56,114 nucleotides of DNA from Clostridiales bacterium GWF2_38_85 (GCA_001797275.1 MGOY01000040.1:1-56114); one strand, 5' to 3'. Positions 34,782 through 43,990 are shown, counted from the stretch's first letter. Notes: generated by a model not told the origin, from the sequence alone. Made by a program: numbers and translations.

Positions 34782-36963
34782 CAGTTTGATAGAAAAATTA
34801 CCCGCAGGTGGTAATTATGATATTGAAAAAATCAAGAGAGCGTATGAGTATGCGACCAGGATGCACGAAGGTCAGCTTCGTAAATCGGGTGATCCGTATA
34901 TAACTCACCCTTTTGCTGTTGCGGAAATTGTTATCGACCTTCAGCTTGATACCGACTCAATTTGTGCTGCTTTCTTGCATGATACGGTCGAGGACTGCCC
35001 GGATAAGGCAAGCTGTCTGAATATCCGCAAGGAATTCGGAGAAGATGTCGCAAATATAGTCGATGGTATGACAAAGTTGGTTCAGATTCCATTTGAAAAC
35101 AAGGAAGAAGAACATATCGAGAACCTACGTAAGATGTTCCTTGCAATGTCCAAGGATCTGCGAGTTATATTCATCAAGCTTGCTGACAGACTTCACAATA
35201 TGCGTACCCTTGAGTTCCGGAGTGAAGCAAAACAAAGATCAATAGCTCTCGAAACCATGCATGTCTATGCACCGCTTGCACATAGGCTCGGTATGCAGAA
35301 GATGAAGCAGGAGCTTGAAAACCTTGCATTGAAATACCTCGATCCTATCGGATACAACGAGGTAGAAAACTATATACAGAGAAGTTACGGCCAGCATATC
35401 GACTTTCTTGAGAGTGCAAAAAAGAAGGTCGAAAAAAGACTTGAGGAATATGGCATAAAATTCACGCTCGAAGGTCGTATCAAATCAACATACAGCATAT
35501 ATAAAAAGATGTATAACCAAAATAAAGCTTTCGAAGAGATTTATGATTTATATGCGATCAGGGTTATTGTCAATTCCGAGCTTGACTGTTACAGCGCGTT
35601 GGGTATTATACATGAACAGTTTAACTCTATCCCGGGCCGATTCAAGGACTACATATCCACACCAAAGCCTAATATGTATCGCTCACTTCATACAACCGTT
35701 ATAGGAAGAGAAGGAATACCTTTTGAGGTGCAGATAAGAACATGGGAAATGCACAGGGTTGCGGAATACGGTCTTGCTGCACACTGGAAGTATAAATCGG
35801 GAGAGCAGACAAAAGAGAGTATCGACAAGAAGCTGCAGTGGATCAGAACACTGCTTGAAACAGAAAAAGATCCCGATGATCCCGATGAATTTCTCAGACC
35901 ACTCAAGATAGATTTATTTGAAGACGAAATTTTCGTATTCACACCAAAGGGCGACGTCGTTAACCTGCCAAACCGTGCGACAACAATAGATTTTGCATAT
36001 GCGATACATTCTGCAGTCGGTAATAAGATGGTGGGTGCAAAGGTAAACGGCAACATTGTTCCGATCGATTATATGCTGCAAACCGGACAGATTGTTGAGG
36101 TTCTTACCTCGGCAGCATCAAAAGGTCCGAGCAGAGACTGGCTGAAGATTGTTTGCTCAAACGAAGCAAAGAATAAGATTAGGCAGTTTTTCAAGAAGGA
36201 AATGCGTACCGAAAATATTCAACTCGGCAAGTATGAAGTTGAACGTGAGCTGAAGCGTTTCGGAAGACACTTTACAGATTCACAGCGAAATGAGATTGTG
36301 GGTAATATAGCTCAACGGATCGGATTGCCTGAAGCTGATGATCTGTACAACAATATCGGCTACGGCGGCATGTCAGCAAGCAAGCTGTCCTCGAAGCTCA
36401 AGGATGAGTTTGACAGAATTATACGTCCCGAACAACCGGACGAGCCTGTAATTGAAAAACCCAAAAAAGAAAAACGCTCGAGGGATATGTCTCAGAGTGT
36501 TATTATTGACAGTGTATCGGGATGTCAGGTTAAATTCGCAAAGTGCTGCAATCCGCTGCCGGGCGACAGTATTATCGGATATATAACAAAAGGTTATGGT
36601 GTCTCGATCCACAAATATGATTGTCCAAAAGCAACCGAAGGTTTAAAGAAAATTGATGATAAAGACAGATGGGTTGTTGCAAGTTGGTCAAGCAAGGTTA
36701 TAGAAAAAAATAATAACAATAACGATTTCACGGCAACACTTGATATTTTTATTTCGTCATCATCGACTGCAATTGCCGATGTTACTATAGCTCTCAGCGA
36801 ACTTAAGGTATCAATCATATCCATGGTAACAAAAGAAATCGATGGCAATATGAAGCTGGTTATAGGAATCAAGTGTTCGGGAATTGAGCATTTAAAGTCA
36901 ATAATCAATATAGTAAAGAAGATTAAAAATGTTAAGGAAGTAGTCAGAGGATATCAGATATAA
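34768..36963 (+). CDS. relA: Bifunctional (p)ppGpp synthetase/hydrolase Rel
   Basis: Rel makes and degrades (p)ppGpp in the stringent response. Domains in order: HD hydrolase (YITHPFAVAEI, FLHDTVEDC), synthetase (YDLYAIRVIV, PNMYRSLHTTVIG), TGS (FVFTPKGDVVNLPNRATTIDFAYAIHS), helical, the conserved cysteine region KCCNPLPGDSIIGYIT, and ACT (about 660-731). Both catalytic parts look intact, so it is bifunctional. GTG start at 34768 follows GGAGG inside the recJ end. Length 731 is typical. Dtd follows, as in most Firmicutes. Confidence 0.97.
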   Translation: MNDINSLIEKLPAGGNYDIEKIKRAYEYATRMHEGQLRKSGDPYITHPFAVAEIVIDLQLDTDSICAAFLHDTVEDCPDKASCLNIRKEFGEDVANIVDGMTKLVQIPFENKEEEHIENLRKMFLAMSKDLRVIFIKLADRLHNMRTLEFRSEAKQRSIALETMHVYAPLAHRLGMQKMKQELENLALKYLDPIGYNEVENYIQRSYGQHIDFLESAKKKVEKRLEEYGIKFTLEGRIKSTYSIYKKMYNQNKAFEEIYDLYAIRVIVNSELDCYSALGIIHEQFNSIPGRFKDYISTPKPNMYRSLHTTVIGREGIPFEVQIRTWEMHRVAEYGLAAHWKYKSGEQTKESIDKKLQWIRTLLETEKDPDDPDEFLRPLKIDLFEDEIFVFTPKGDVVNLPNRATTIDFAYAIHSAVGNKMVGAKVNGNIVPIDYMLQTGQIVEVLTSAASKGPSRDWLKIVCSNEAKNKIRQFFKKEMRTENIQLGKYEVERELKRFGRHFTDSQRNEIVGNIAQRIGLPEADDLYNNIGYGGMSASKLSSKLKDEFDRIIRPEQPDEPVIEKPKKEKRSRDMSQSVIIDSVSGCQVKFAKCCNPLPGDSIIGYITKGYGVSIHKYDCPKATEGLKKIDDKDRWVVASWSSKVIEKNNNNNDFTATLDIFISSSSTAIADVTIALSELKVSIISMVTKEIDGNMKLVIGIKCSGIEHLKSIINIVKKIKNVKEVVRGYQI

Positions 36964-36985
36964 ACCCTTATGATGAGTGGATAAA

Positions 36986-37438
36986 ATGATATTAATAGTG
37001 CAACGGGTAAACAGTTCGAAGCTTTGGGCGGATGGCAAATTTGTCGCAGAAGTAGGGAAAGGTCTTGTAGTTTTTGCAGGGATTTTTACCGATGACAGCG
37101 ATGTGGATATCAATAAAGCAGTCGAAAAGGTTTCTGAACTTAGAATATTTGAAAACGAAAATTGTAAGATGGATTTATCAGTCAGAGATATCAAGGGCGA
37201 AGTTATGCTTGTGCCTAATTTCACTGTATGCGGGGATACATCGCACGGTCGTCGCCCGGATTTCATCAAAGCTGCAAGACCTGAGCAGGCAAAGCCTATG
37301 TTCGAACAGTTATATGAAAAAATTAATTCAGTGATACCTACAAAAGAAGGGGTTTTCGGTTCGGATATGCGGGTTGTTGCTGAAAACGACGGACCTGTTA
37401 CAATCCTGATTGATACGAAATCAAAGCTTGGAAAATAA
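36986..37438 (+). CDS. dtd: D-aminoacyl-tRNA deacylase
   Basis: Dtd removes D-amino acids and glycine mischarged on tRNAs. The two chiral-proofreading motifs are recognisable: LVPNFTVCGD takes the place of SQFTL, and ENDGPVTILI contains the GPVT with the cis-proline. N terminus MILIVQRVNSSKL fits the family MRAVVQRV start, so I use ATG at 36986, 150 residues; a GTG nine bases upstream is less likely. It lies 22 bases past rel, in the same operon. The first motif has N for the usual Q, a modest change. Confidence 0.94.
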   Translation: MILIVQRVNSSKLWADGKFVAEVGKGLVVFAGIFTDDSDVDINKAVEKVSELRIFENENCKMDLSVRDIKGEVMLVPNFTVCGDTSHGRRPDFIKAARPEQAKPMFEQLYEKINSVIPTKEGVFGSDMRVVAENDGPVTILIDTKSKLGK

Positions 37439-37474
37439 TTTTTTCAAACTTCTCGTTGGGAAAGAAAGTTTAAA

Positions 37475-38947
37475 ATGAATCTATATATAGACAACACTAC
37501 CGGATTGCTCAATGAATATTTCTTTCAGATGCTCTGCCTTATATATTTTCATGGTGAGAAATTTCCGAGAAATCCGGTGGCGAGTGAAAATTCCGTTTAC
37601 TTCAGCCTTGACAAACAAAATAATAGCTTTGTATCGGAAGTAACTGTTGAGACAAGCGGAAAGAAAACAATCGCAAGAGCTGCTGTATCTTCGGAAGATA
37701 TGTTGGGCGAGAAAAGCGAACCATCTGTCGTTGCAACAGCTTGTGGGAAAGCATATCTTGAAGCCTGCGAAAAACATTTCGGTTTTCTGCCTCCTTGGGG
37801 ACTGTTGACCGGAATCAGACCAACAAAAAGAGCGCTTCAATATCTTGAAAACGGGTTCAATGAAGAACAAGTCACCGATATTTTTAGCAAGGATTTTTTT
37901 GTTCAAAGAAACAAATCCGATATGTGTATCACTATTATAAAGAAACAGCATAATATTTTACAAAGCATAAATGAAAACGATTGTTCATTATATATTGCTA
38001 TTCCGTTTTGCCCCACAAGATGCCAATATTGTTCATTTGTATCATACAGCGGACCAAAGCTTTTTGCTTTGATACCCGATTATATTGAAAAATTAATTAC
38101 CGATATAAAAGAAACCGCAAAGCTGATAGAGAAATGCGGTTTGAAGCTGATAAGTGTATATATCGGCGGCGGTACGCCAACAATACTTACACATGAACAG
38201 ATTGCATTGATAACGGGTTGTGTCGCTGAAAACTTTGACATGAGTCATGTCCGCGAATTTACACTCGAAGCTGGCAGACCCGATACAATAACAAGCGAAA
38301 AATTGATTGCTGCCAAATCAAACGGTGTTACTCGTGTCAGTATTAATCCGCAGACACTTAATGAAAACATACTGAAGAATATGGGCAGAAGCCATACAGT
38401 AAAACAATTTTTTGATGCCTTTGAGATTGCCAGAAACCTTGATTTTACAGTAAACACCGACCTTATTGCTGCACTACCCGGAGATACGGTAGACGGGTTT
38501 ATCAATACGCTTGAGCAGATAATAAAGCTGAATCCCGATAATATAACAGTCCATACATTGTCATTTAAGAATGCAGCAATATTGAGAGCTGATAATTATA
38601 CCTCCGATCCTAAAGGAAACCTCGCAAACCGATCAGTCGATTATGCGGCAGAAAGGCTTCCCGGCTTCGGATATAGTCCCTATTATCTGTACAGACAGAA
38701 GAACACTGCCGGCAATGCCGAAAACTGCGGATATGCTAAAGACGGCAAAGAGAGCTTGTATAACATATTGATGATGGAGGATAGCAATACCGTATTCGGC
38801 TGTGGAGCTTCTGCAATGACAAAAATCGTTCAAGGAACAAAAATCGAACGTTTTGCATTCCCGAAATATCCATATGAATATCTGAACCCTTTACAAAACA
38901 GTATTTTTGAAGACGAAATTTTAAAACTTATTTGTAAAGGCAACTGA
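37475..38947 (+). CDS. hemZ: HemZ-like radical SAM coproporphyrinogen dehydrogenase family protein
   Basis: HemZ resembles oxygen-independent coproporphyrinogen III oxidase (HemN family). The 490 residues have an N-terminal domain of about 165 residues and a radical SAM domain with CPTRCQYCSF, SVYIGGGTPTIL, EFTLEAGRPDTI, RVSINPQTLNE and VNTDLIAALPGDT. The typical N-terminal domain feature WGLLTGIRPTKR is present. Whether it makes haem or acts like the related HemW chaperones is unclear, since no other haem genes are nearby. GAAAG precedes ATG. It sits in the rel-dtd-hemZ run. Confidence 0.9.
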   Translation: MNLYIDNTTGLLNEYFFQMLCLIYFHGEKFPRNPVASENSVYFSLDKQNNSFVSEVTVETSGKKTIARAAVSSEDMLGEKSEPSVVATACGKAYLEACEKHFGFLPPWGLLTGIRPTKRALQYLENGFNEEQVTDIFSKDFFVQRNKSDMCITIIKKQHNILQSINENDCSLYIAIPFCPTRCQYCSFVSYSGPKLFALIPDYIEKLITDIKETAKLIEKCGLKLISVYIGGGTPTILTHEQIALITGCVAENFDMSHVREFTLEAGRPDTITSEKLIAAKSNGVTRVSINPQTLNENILKNMGRSHTVKQFFDAFEIARNLDFTVNTDLIAALPGDTVDGFINTLEQIIKLNPDNITVHTLSFKNAAILRADNYTSDPKGNLANRSVDYAAERLPGFGYSPYYLYRQKNTAGNAENCGYAKDGKESLYNILMMEDSNTVFGCGASAMTKIVQGTKIERFAFPKYPYEYLNPLQNSIFEDEILKLICKGN

Positions 38948-38982
38948 GCTTTCATAGCATTTTATACTGAAAGGACCTTTTT

Positions 38983-39852
38983 ATGACAGATAAAGAATAC
39001 ATTATCAAATGTGAAGAGAGATACGAAAAAGAACTTGATGAAATAGCTGATAAACTATATGTTGATAAGGCAGTCAAGCTTGTCCTGATTGCAGGTCCGT
39101 CATGCGCGGGAAAAACAACGACAACCAATAAGCTTAAGAAGAAACTGAGCCGTTATAATGCTACAACATATATGTTATCGCTTGATGATTTTTATAAAAG
39201 TCCTGAATTTGCACCTCTTGACGAAGATGGAAAACCCGATCTTGAGTCTGTTCAAAGCCTTGACATTAATTATCTGCATGAATGCCTGCATGACATCAGC
39301 ATCGGGAAGTCAGCATATATTCCTACCTTCGATTTCAACCTCAGAGGCAGAACCGACAATTATTATAAAATCAAGCTTGAAGAGGATGATATTTGTATCA
39401 TCGAAGGGTTGCATGCATTGAATTCGGAAATATACCGAAGCTATGTTGATGAAAATGCTATGTATAAGATTTTTCTCGATCCGCAGCCATATGAGGATTT
39501 CCCGTTTACACCTTCAGGTGCAAGACAGCTCAGACGGCTGGTTCGTGATTACTACCACCGCAGTGCAAAGGCTGAAAAAACCTTTTCAATGTGGCCGAGC
39601 GTAAGAAACGGCGAGAAAAAATATATTTATCCATATTCTGATTGTGCAAATGAGAAGATAAATACCTTCTTTGAGTATGAATTGTCTGTTTTAAAAGATG
39701 AAGCGATAAAAATATTATCCGAAATTAAAAGAGACAGCGAATATTATGATAAAGCTTCGGTAATTATCGAGAAGCTTTTAAGATACAGAGCAATAGACCC
39801 CTCAAATATACCCGAAGGGTCGTTAATGAATGAGTTCGTAAAAAAGCAGTGA
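38983..39852 (+). CDS. Uridine kinase-like nucleoside kinase
   Basis: P-loop kinase of the uridine kinase/phosphoribulokinase family. Walker A is IAGPSCAGKTTTTNKL (about 33-46); downstream SLDDFYK, CIIEGLHALN and RRLVRDYYHR match the uridine kinase-like group. The 289 residues are longer than classical Udk (about 210), with an extra C-terminal helical part; the common longer form in Clostridia also has an N-terminal TGS-like region, which is missing here. GAAAGGACC precedes ATG. It lies between hemZ and the flippase gene. Substrate is likely a pyrimidine nucleoside but unproven. Confidence 0.84.
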   Translation: MTDKEYIIKCEERYEKELDEIADKLYVDKAVKLVLIAGPSCAGKTTTTNKLKKKLSRYNATTYMLSLDDFYKSPEFAPLDEDGKPDLESVQSLDINYLHECLHDISIGKSAYIPTFDFNLRGRTDNYYKIKLEEDDICIIEGLHALNSEIYRSYVDENAMYKIFLDPQPYEDFPFTPSGARQLRRLVRDYYHRSAKAEKTFSMWPSVRNGEKKYIYPYSDCANEKINTFFEYELSVLKDEAIKILSEIKRDSEYYDKASVIIEKLLRYRAIDPSNIPEGSLMNEFVKKQ

Positions 39853-39883
39853 ATATAAAATTCAGAAACGGTATCAATTTCAC

Positions 39884-41551
39884 ATGAGAAAAGTCAGCGG
39901 TCGTCAAAGCTTTGCAATCGGAGCTACGGTTCTTATTGCATCCAACTTCATTGTTAAAATATTAGGAGCATTATTTCAGATAATAATGCTAAATATAATT
40001 GGTAGCGATGTTATGGGACTATATGCCGCTGCCTTTAAAGTTTATGCGTTCTTTTTTATCATTACCACAACCGGACTTCCAATAGCTGTATCGAGAATGA
40101 TAGCCTCATCCACTGCTTTAGGGAGAGCAAGAGAAGTCAAGCGTAGTTTTAAGATCTCAATGAGCTTATTCATTGTACTCGGATTAATTGGTTCTCTGAT
40201 AATGTTTGTATTTGCAAAGCAGATTTCCGAATTGCTTAAAATGGAAGAAGCTGTTTACGCTATCAGAGTTATTGCGCCTTCTATTTTGTTAATATGTGTA
40301 GTATCGGGGTTTAGAGGATATTATCAGGGATTGCAGAATATGACACCGACAGCAATATCTCAGATTATTGAGGTGCTATTTAAACTGCTTGTTGGCTTCG
40401 GAGCCGGTTATTGGGCATTTAGACAGGAATATTCATATGGAATTGTAGCGGCATATGTTATAAGCGGAATTACTGTCGGTGTTGTTTTCAGTGCGGCTTA
40501 CATGCTGCTTGAATATTATAAAAACAAGAAAATACCAATTAAAAACACCGATAGAACCTCTGATTCTTATCAAAATATATTAAAGAGAATATTCATGATA
40601 GGGTTACCGATAACTCTGACGGCAGTTATAATAAATTCTGTTGGAATCATTGATGTATTTTCGATAAATCGCATTCTTTCTAATTCAATGATTGAAGATT
40701 CGGCCGAATCATTTTACTCCTGGTATGTCAACATAGCCGAAACCCTTTCCTCTATGCCTTCGTCGATAATAGTCGCAATCGGAATAAGTATTCTTCCTGC
40801 TATTACATATGCCATTGTTCAGAAGCAGATAAAAAAAGTCCGCTGGTCAATCAGAGCAGCAGTCAGGATAACTGCGATTTTGGCGATTCCAAGCGGCATA
40901 GGTATGTCTATACTGGCAAGACCGATAATAATGCTGTTATTCATAAACAGCAGTGAAACGGCAGCAATAAATGAAACGTTATCGGTTGCAGCAATTGATG
41001 TTGCTGCCCCTTGCTTAGTAATATTATCGATAGCAATGATTGCAACCTGCCTCTATACTACAACAACCTCAGTTATGCAATCCTGCGGGTTACAGGGAAA
41101 AACAGTGTGGTCGGGAGCAAAGGCTATTGCAGTTAAGTTCGTGGTTTCAATAGGACTTTTATATATTCCGGGGGTTGGAATTTACGGTGCTGCGATCGGC
41201 ACAGTATTATGCTATTATACAGCTTTGATTTCAAATGTCGGTTATCTGAATAAATATTTCGGCAGACCTCTTGGCATATTGAAAATATTGATGAGACCTC
41301 TATATGCATCATTGATTTGCGGAGCAGCGGCATGGAGTATGTACAAGCTGTTATATTTCATATATCCCTCAAATGCGATTGCTGTTTTGGGATCGATTAT
41401 TGTTGCGATTGTTGTATATACCGCAGCATTGCTGTTAATTAAAGCAATCCCACCGGTAGAAATCAAAATGCTGCCAAAGGGTGAAAAAATATATGCTTTG
41501 CTCAGAAGATACAATCTTATAAATGAGGTAAAAGTAAAAAATGAAAGATAA
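39884..41551 (+). CDS. SpoVB/YabM-like MOP-superfamily flippase
   Basis: A polytopic membrane transporter of the MATE/MOP flippase superfamily, probably moving lipid-linked cell-wall or cortex precursors. About 14 hydrophobic helices span the 555 residues; GLYAAAFKVYAFFFIITTTGLPIAVSRMIA and FRGYYQGLQNMTPTAISQIIEV are typical of SpoVB. Position before mazG, HU and rqcP corresponds to yabM in Bacillus subtilis. ATG at 39884 has only a weak ribosome site. The end overlaps the mazG start by 11 bases. Orthology to spoVB versus yabM cannot be settled by eye. Confidence 0.88.
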   Translation: MRKVSGRQSFAIGATVLIASNFIVKILGALFQIIMLNIIGSDVMGLYAAAFKVYAFFFIITTTGLPIAVSRMIASSTALGRAREVKRSFKISMSLFIVLGLIGSLIMFVFAKQISELLKMEEAVYAIRVIAPSILLICVVSGFRGYYQGLQNMTPTAISQIIEVLFKLLVGFGAGYWAFRQEYSYGIVAAYVISGITVGVVFSAAYMLLEYYKNKKIPIKNTDRTSDSYQNILKRIFMIGLPITLTAVIINSVGIIDVFSINRILSNSMIEDSAESFYSWYVNIAETLSSMPSSIIVAIGISILPAITYAIVQKQIKKVRWSIRAAVRITAILAIPSGIGMSILARPIIMLLFINSSETAAINETLSVAAIDVAAPCLVILSIAMIATCLYTTTTSVMQSCGLQGKTVWSGAKAIAVKFVVSIGLLYIPGVGIYGAAIGTVLCYYTALISNVGYLNKYFGRPLGILKILMRPLYASLICGAAAWSMYKLLYFIYPSNAIAVLGSIIVAIVVYTAALLLIKAIPPVEIKMLPKGEKIYALLRRYNLINEVKVKNER

Positions 41552-42344
41552 AATCAATGAATTGCTTTCAAAAAATAATTATAGTTTTTATGATCTGACA
41601 TCGATAATGGAGATATTGCGGGCACCCGGTGGCTGCCCCTGGGATAGAGAACAGACACATAAGAGTATTCGTCACAACCTGATAGAAGAAACCTATGAAG
41701 CAATAGAGGCAATCGATACCGATGACAATGAGCTGCTTTGCGAGGAGCTTGGTGATGTAATACTTCAGGTTGTGTTTCATTCGAGAATGGCTGAAGATGA
41801 AAAAGCGTTTGACATAAATAATGTAATAGATGGTATATGCAAAAAGCTGATAGTCAGACATCCCCATGTATTCGGAGATGTCAAGGCTGATACAGCAAAT
41901 GAAGTACTTATTAACTGGGATACAATTAAGCAGAAACAGAAGAACAGAAAGACAACGACAGAATCGATGCAGGGCATCTCACGTGCTTTGCCTGCATTAA
42001 TGAGAGCAACAAAGATCGGTGAAAAAGCGAAGAAGGTCGGTTTTGATTTCCCGGATGCGAAATCCGCAGCGGCTAAAGTCAGCGAGGAGTTGAATGAGGT
42101 TTTGAATGCTAAACAAGACACTGCGGCGGAAGAAATCGGGGATTTATTATTCGCTTCTGTTAACCTTGCAAGAATTTACGGTGTTGAACCTGAAGGTGCA
42201 TTAACACAAGCGTCAGATAAATTTGTGGCACGGTTTTCCGCTATGGAAGATTGTATAAATGGTGAAGGCAAATCCATGAAAGACATATCGTTTGAGGAAG
42301 CGGATAAAATCTGGGACAAAGTTAAGAAAAATACCTGCAATTGA
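41541..42344 (+). CDS. mazG: Nucleoside triphosphate pyrophosphohydrolase MazG
   Basis: MazG hydrolyses (d)NTPs to monophosphates. The N-terminal MazG domain has LRAPGGCPWDREQTHKSI, EETYEAIEAI and EELGDVILQVVFHS, the EExxE metal site; a second MazG-like unit lies at about 160-250 (KVSEELNEVL, EEIGDLLFASVNLAR). The 267 residues lack the tetrapyrrole methylase domain that is fused N-terminally in Bacillus YabN. Start overlaps the flippase gene. An HU promoter lies downstream. Confidence 0.95.
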   Translation: MKDKINELLSKNNYSFYDLTSIMEILRAPGGCPWDREQTHKSIRHNLIEETYEAIEAIDTDDNELLCEELGDVILQVVFHSRMAEDEKAFDINNVIDGICKKLIVRHPHVFGDVKADTANEVLINWDTIKQKQKNRKTTTESMQGISRALPALMRATKIGEKAKKVGFDFPDAKSAAAKVSEELNEVLNAKQDTAAEEIGDLLFASVNLARIYGVEPEGALTQASDKFVARFSAMEDCINGEGKSMKDISFEEADKIWDKVKKNTCN

Positions 42345-42377
42345 TAAGAAAAAGTGAAAAAAATGTTGTTTTTACTA

Positions 42378-42406
42378 TTGATTTTGAAGCATTATAGTGA
42401 TATACT
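42378..42406 (+). promoter_or_regulatory. Candidate promoter for the HU gene
   Basis: TTGATT (42378-42383), 17 bases, TATACT (42401-42406), about 32 bases before the HU start. Good spacing and sequence for sigma-A. Confidence 0.65.
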
Positions 42407-42437
42407 GTAAACGCAAAAAAACGAAGGGAGATATAAA

Positions 42438-42710
42438 ATGAACAAGACAGATTTAGTAGATGTTATAGCATCTGAAGCTGGTTTAAAGAAAAAAGATGCA
42501 GAGGCTGCATACAATGCATTATTTGGCGCAGTTGAAAAAGAACTCGTATCCGGTGGCAAAGTTATGCTTGCAGGTTTTGGAACTTTCAAAGTAAAAGAGA
42601 GAGCCGAGAGACCGGGCAGAAATCCCAAAACTCTTGAAGAAATCACAATACCTGCATCGAAAGCAGCTGTATTCACACCCAGCAAAAATCTTAAGGACGC
42701 ATTAAAATAA
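42438..42710 (+). CDS. hup: HU-family DNA-binding protein
   Basis: HU bends and compacts DNA. The 90 residues match the family over the full length: MNKTDLVDVIASEAGLKKKDA, GKVMLAGFGTFKV, and the DNA-binding arm RAERPGRNPKTLEEITIPASKAAVFTPSK (in two parts). GAAGGGAG precedes ATG. It has its own promoter and lies between mazG and rqcP, a position usual in Ruminococcaceae-like genomes. Confidence 0.97.
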   Translation: MNKTDLVDVIASEAGLKKKDAEAAYNALFGAVEKELVSGGKVMLAGFGTFKVKERAERPGRNPKTLEEITIPASKAAVFTPSKNLKDALK

Positions 42711-42739
42711 GTTTTTATCACAGATTAGGAGGCTTGAAA

Positions 42740-42991
42740 ATGCGGCTTGATAAATATCTTAAAGTATCAAGAATAATAAAACGCCGCACAGTTGCAAATG
42801 AGGCTTGCGATAAAAGTTATGTTACCGCAAACAACAGACCTGTCAAAGCCTCCTATGATGTGAAAATCGGCGATGAAATTTGTGTTTCATTCGGCAATAA
42901 AAAAGTACAGTTCAAGGTGCTGTCGATTAATGAACACTCCAATAAATCAGATGCAACTTCAATGTACGAATTAATTGAAGATAATCAATAA
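42740..42991 (+). CDS. rqcP: S4-domain ribosome quality control protein RqcP (YabO)
   Basis: RqcP binds stalled 50S subunits with RqcH and helps alanine tailing. The S4 RNA-binding domain covers MRLDKYLKVSRIIKRRTVANEAC and the following SYVTANNRPVKASYDVKIGDEI. The 83 residues and the position ahead of yabP fit YabO. ATG at 42740 follows GGAGG; a TTG at 42734 is too close to it. Function is transferred from Bacillus. Confidence 0.94.
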   Translation: MRLDKYLKVSRIIKRRTVANEACDKSYVTANNRPVKASYDVKIGDEICVSFGNKKVQFKVLSINEHSNKSDATSMYELIEDNQ

Positions 42992-43038
42992 TAATATTAT
43001 TGGGAACAATCAATAATCATGTTTGCGAATCTACTGTA

Positions 43039-43065
43039 ATAAACCGCACTGTATCTGCATATGTT
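43039..43065 (+). promoter_or_regulatory. Possible sigma-E promoter for yabP-yabQ
   Basis: ATA (43039-43041), 16 bases, CATATGTT (43058-43065) resembles the mother-cell sigma-E consensus ATA-N16-CATACANT. yabP and yabQ belong to the sigma-E regulon in Bacillus, which supports the reading. The match in the -10 is incomplete. Confidence 0.35.
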
Positions 43066-43086
43066 CTATAGGGACTAATTATATAT

Positions 43087-43190
43087 GCGGAGGTGCAGTA
43101 GCTTGAAAACCAAAGGGGAAAACTATACCTTTGTGCGTACCTCCACCAAATTTTCACTATTTTATGTGCCTATAAAGGCGTGGAGGTTAT
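43087..43190 (+). promoter_or_regulatory. Structured yabP leader with competing anti-Shine-Dalgarno pairings (includes family 4 repeat)
   Basis: GGAGGT at 43089-43094 and the Shine-Dalgarno GTGGAGGT at 43180-43187 can both pair with ACCTCCAC at 43139-43146. The first pairing is extended by GCA/TGC and encloses a stem CAAAGG/CCTTTG (43111-43133); the second is an 8-bp stem that would hide the yabP ribosome site. The part from about 43128 to 43190 recurs inverted at 53625-53686, so it comes from a repeat. This fits a translational on/off switch, but no ligand is known. Confidence 0.45.
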
Positions 43191-43478
43191 ATGGCTAATC
43201 AACATAAACTCACAATGGAAAACAGATCAAGGCTTGTTATAACAGACGTCAGAGATGTATATAGCTTTGATGATCATATAATAAACCTGCATATCGGTGA
43301 AGAAAATGATCTGATGATTAGCGGCGATGGGTTAAGTATAACAAAGCTGTCGCTTGATAATCCCGAGGGCGGCGAGGTTGTTATTTGCGGAACTGTTGAA
43401 GCAGTAGTATATTCGGAAAGCGGTCGGAATTCGAAGAATGCATCAAAACCCGGGCGTTTACAGAAGCTATTTAAATAA
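43191..43478 (+). CDS. yabP: Sporulation protein YabP
   Basis: YabP is a small mother-cell protein needed for normal spore development, similar to YqfC. The 95 residues show the family pattern: KLTMENRSRLVITDVRDVYSFDD, then EENDLMISGDGLSITKLSL and a C-terminal valine-rich strand GGEVVICGTVEAVVYSE, ending in a basic tail. GGAGG four bases before ATG is part of a repeat-derived hairpin. yabQ starts three bases after the stop. This is one of the clearest signs that the organism forms spores. Confidence 0.92.
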   Translation: MANQHKLTMENRSRLVITDVRDVYSFDDHIINLHIGEENDLMISGDGLSITKLSLDNPEGGEVVICGTVEAVVYSESGRNSKNASKPGRLQKLFK

Positions 43479-43481
43479 ATT

Positions 43482-43961
43482 ATGCAAACAGATTTCAACA
43501 GCCTGATGATCTTTTTTCTGTATTCGAACATAGTCGGAGCGGGAATTGGCGTTATCTACGATATATTCAGAATAATCAGAATAATTCTTCCGAAAACAAA
43601 AACGATAATTTTTTTTGAGGACATACTCTTTTGTCTGACTGCTGCACCTGTAATGAGTATTTTTATATTCAATACAGGCTACGGAATTGTCAGAGGCTTT
43701 TCCATATTAGGAGCAATTATCGGATTTTCGGTTTATTACTTTACTGTTGGGAAGATAATATACCGTTTATCTAATATAATAATTAATTTTATAAGAAAAC
43801 TTTTAAATTGCTTATACAGAATTATAACGACTCCTTTTATTATATTGTTTAGAAGTGTTTTTATGGTTTCGAAAAAAGCTATCGTTATTATTAAAATACA
43901 TAACAAACTCAGAAGGGATATAAAAAGCGCCGAATTCGGCTTCAGACTTGTAAGGATTTAA
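43482..43961 (+). CDS. yabQ: Spore cortex biosynthesis protein YabQ
   Basis: YabQ is a membrane protein needed for spore cortex formation. The 159 residues contain four hydrophobic segments (about 8-25, 40-60, 68-85, 92-120) and the family features GVIYDIFRIIR and FFEDILFCL. It follows yabP with a three-base gap and probably shares its promoter. Its TAA stop lies at the edge of a short family 3 copy. Confidence 0.92.
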   Translation: MQTDFNSLMIFFLYSNIVGAGIGVIYDIFRIIRIILPKTKTIIFFEDILFCLTAAPVMSIFIFNTGYGIVRGFSILGAIIGFSVYYFTVGKIIYRLSNIIINFIRKLLNCLYRIITTPFIILFRSVFMVSKKAIVIIKIHNKLRRDIKSAEFGFRLVRI

Positions 43962-43990
43962 TACTAATTATCATTTGAGAAGTAGTGTTT
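43961..43990. repeat. Family 3 repeat, minimal copy at the yabQ stop
   Basis: AATACTAATT joined by seven bases to GAGAAGTAGTGTT: the two ends of family 3 with no interior. It starts at the yabQ stop codon. Confidence 0.55.
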
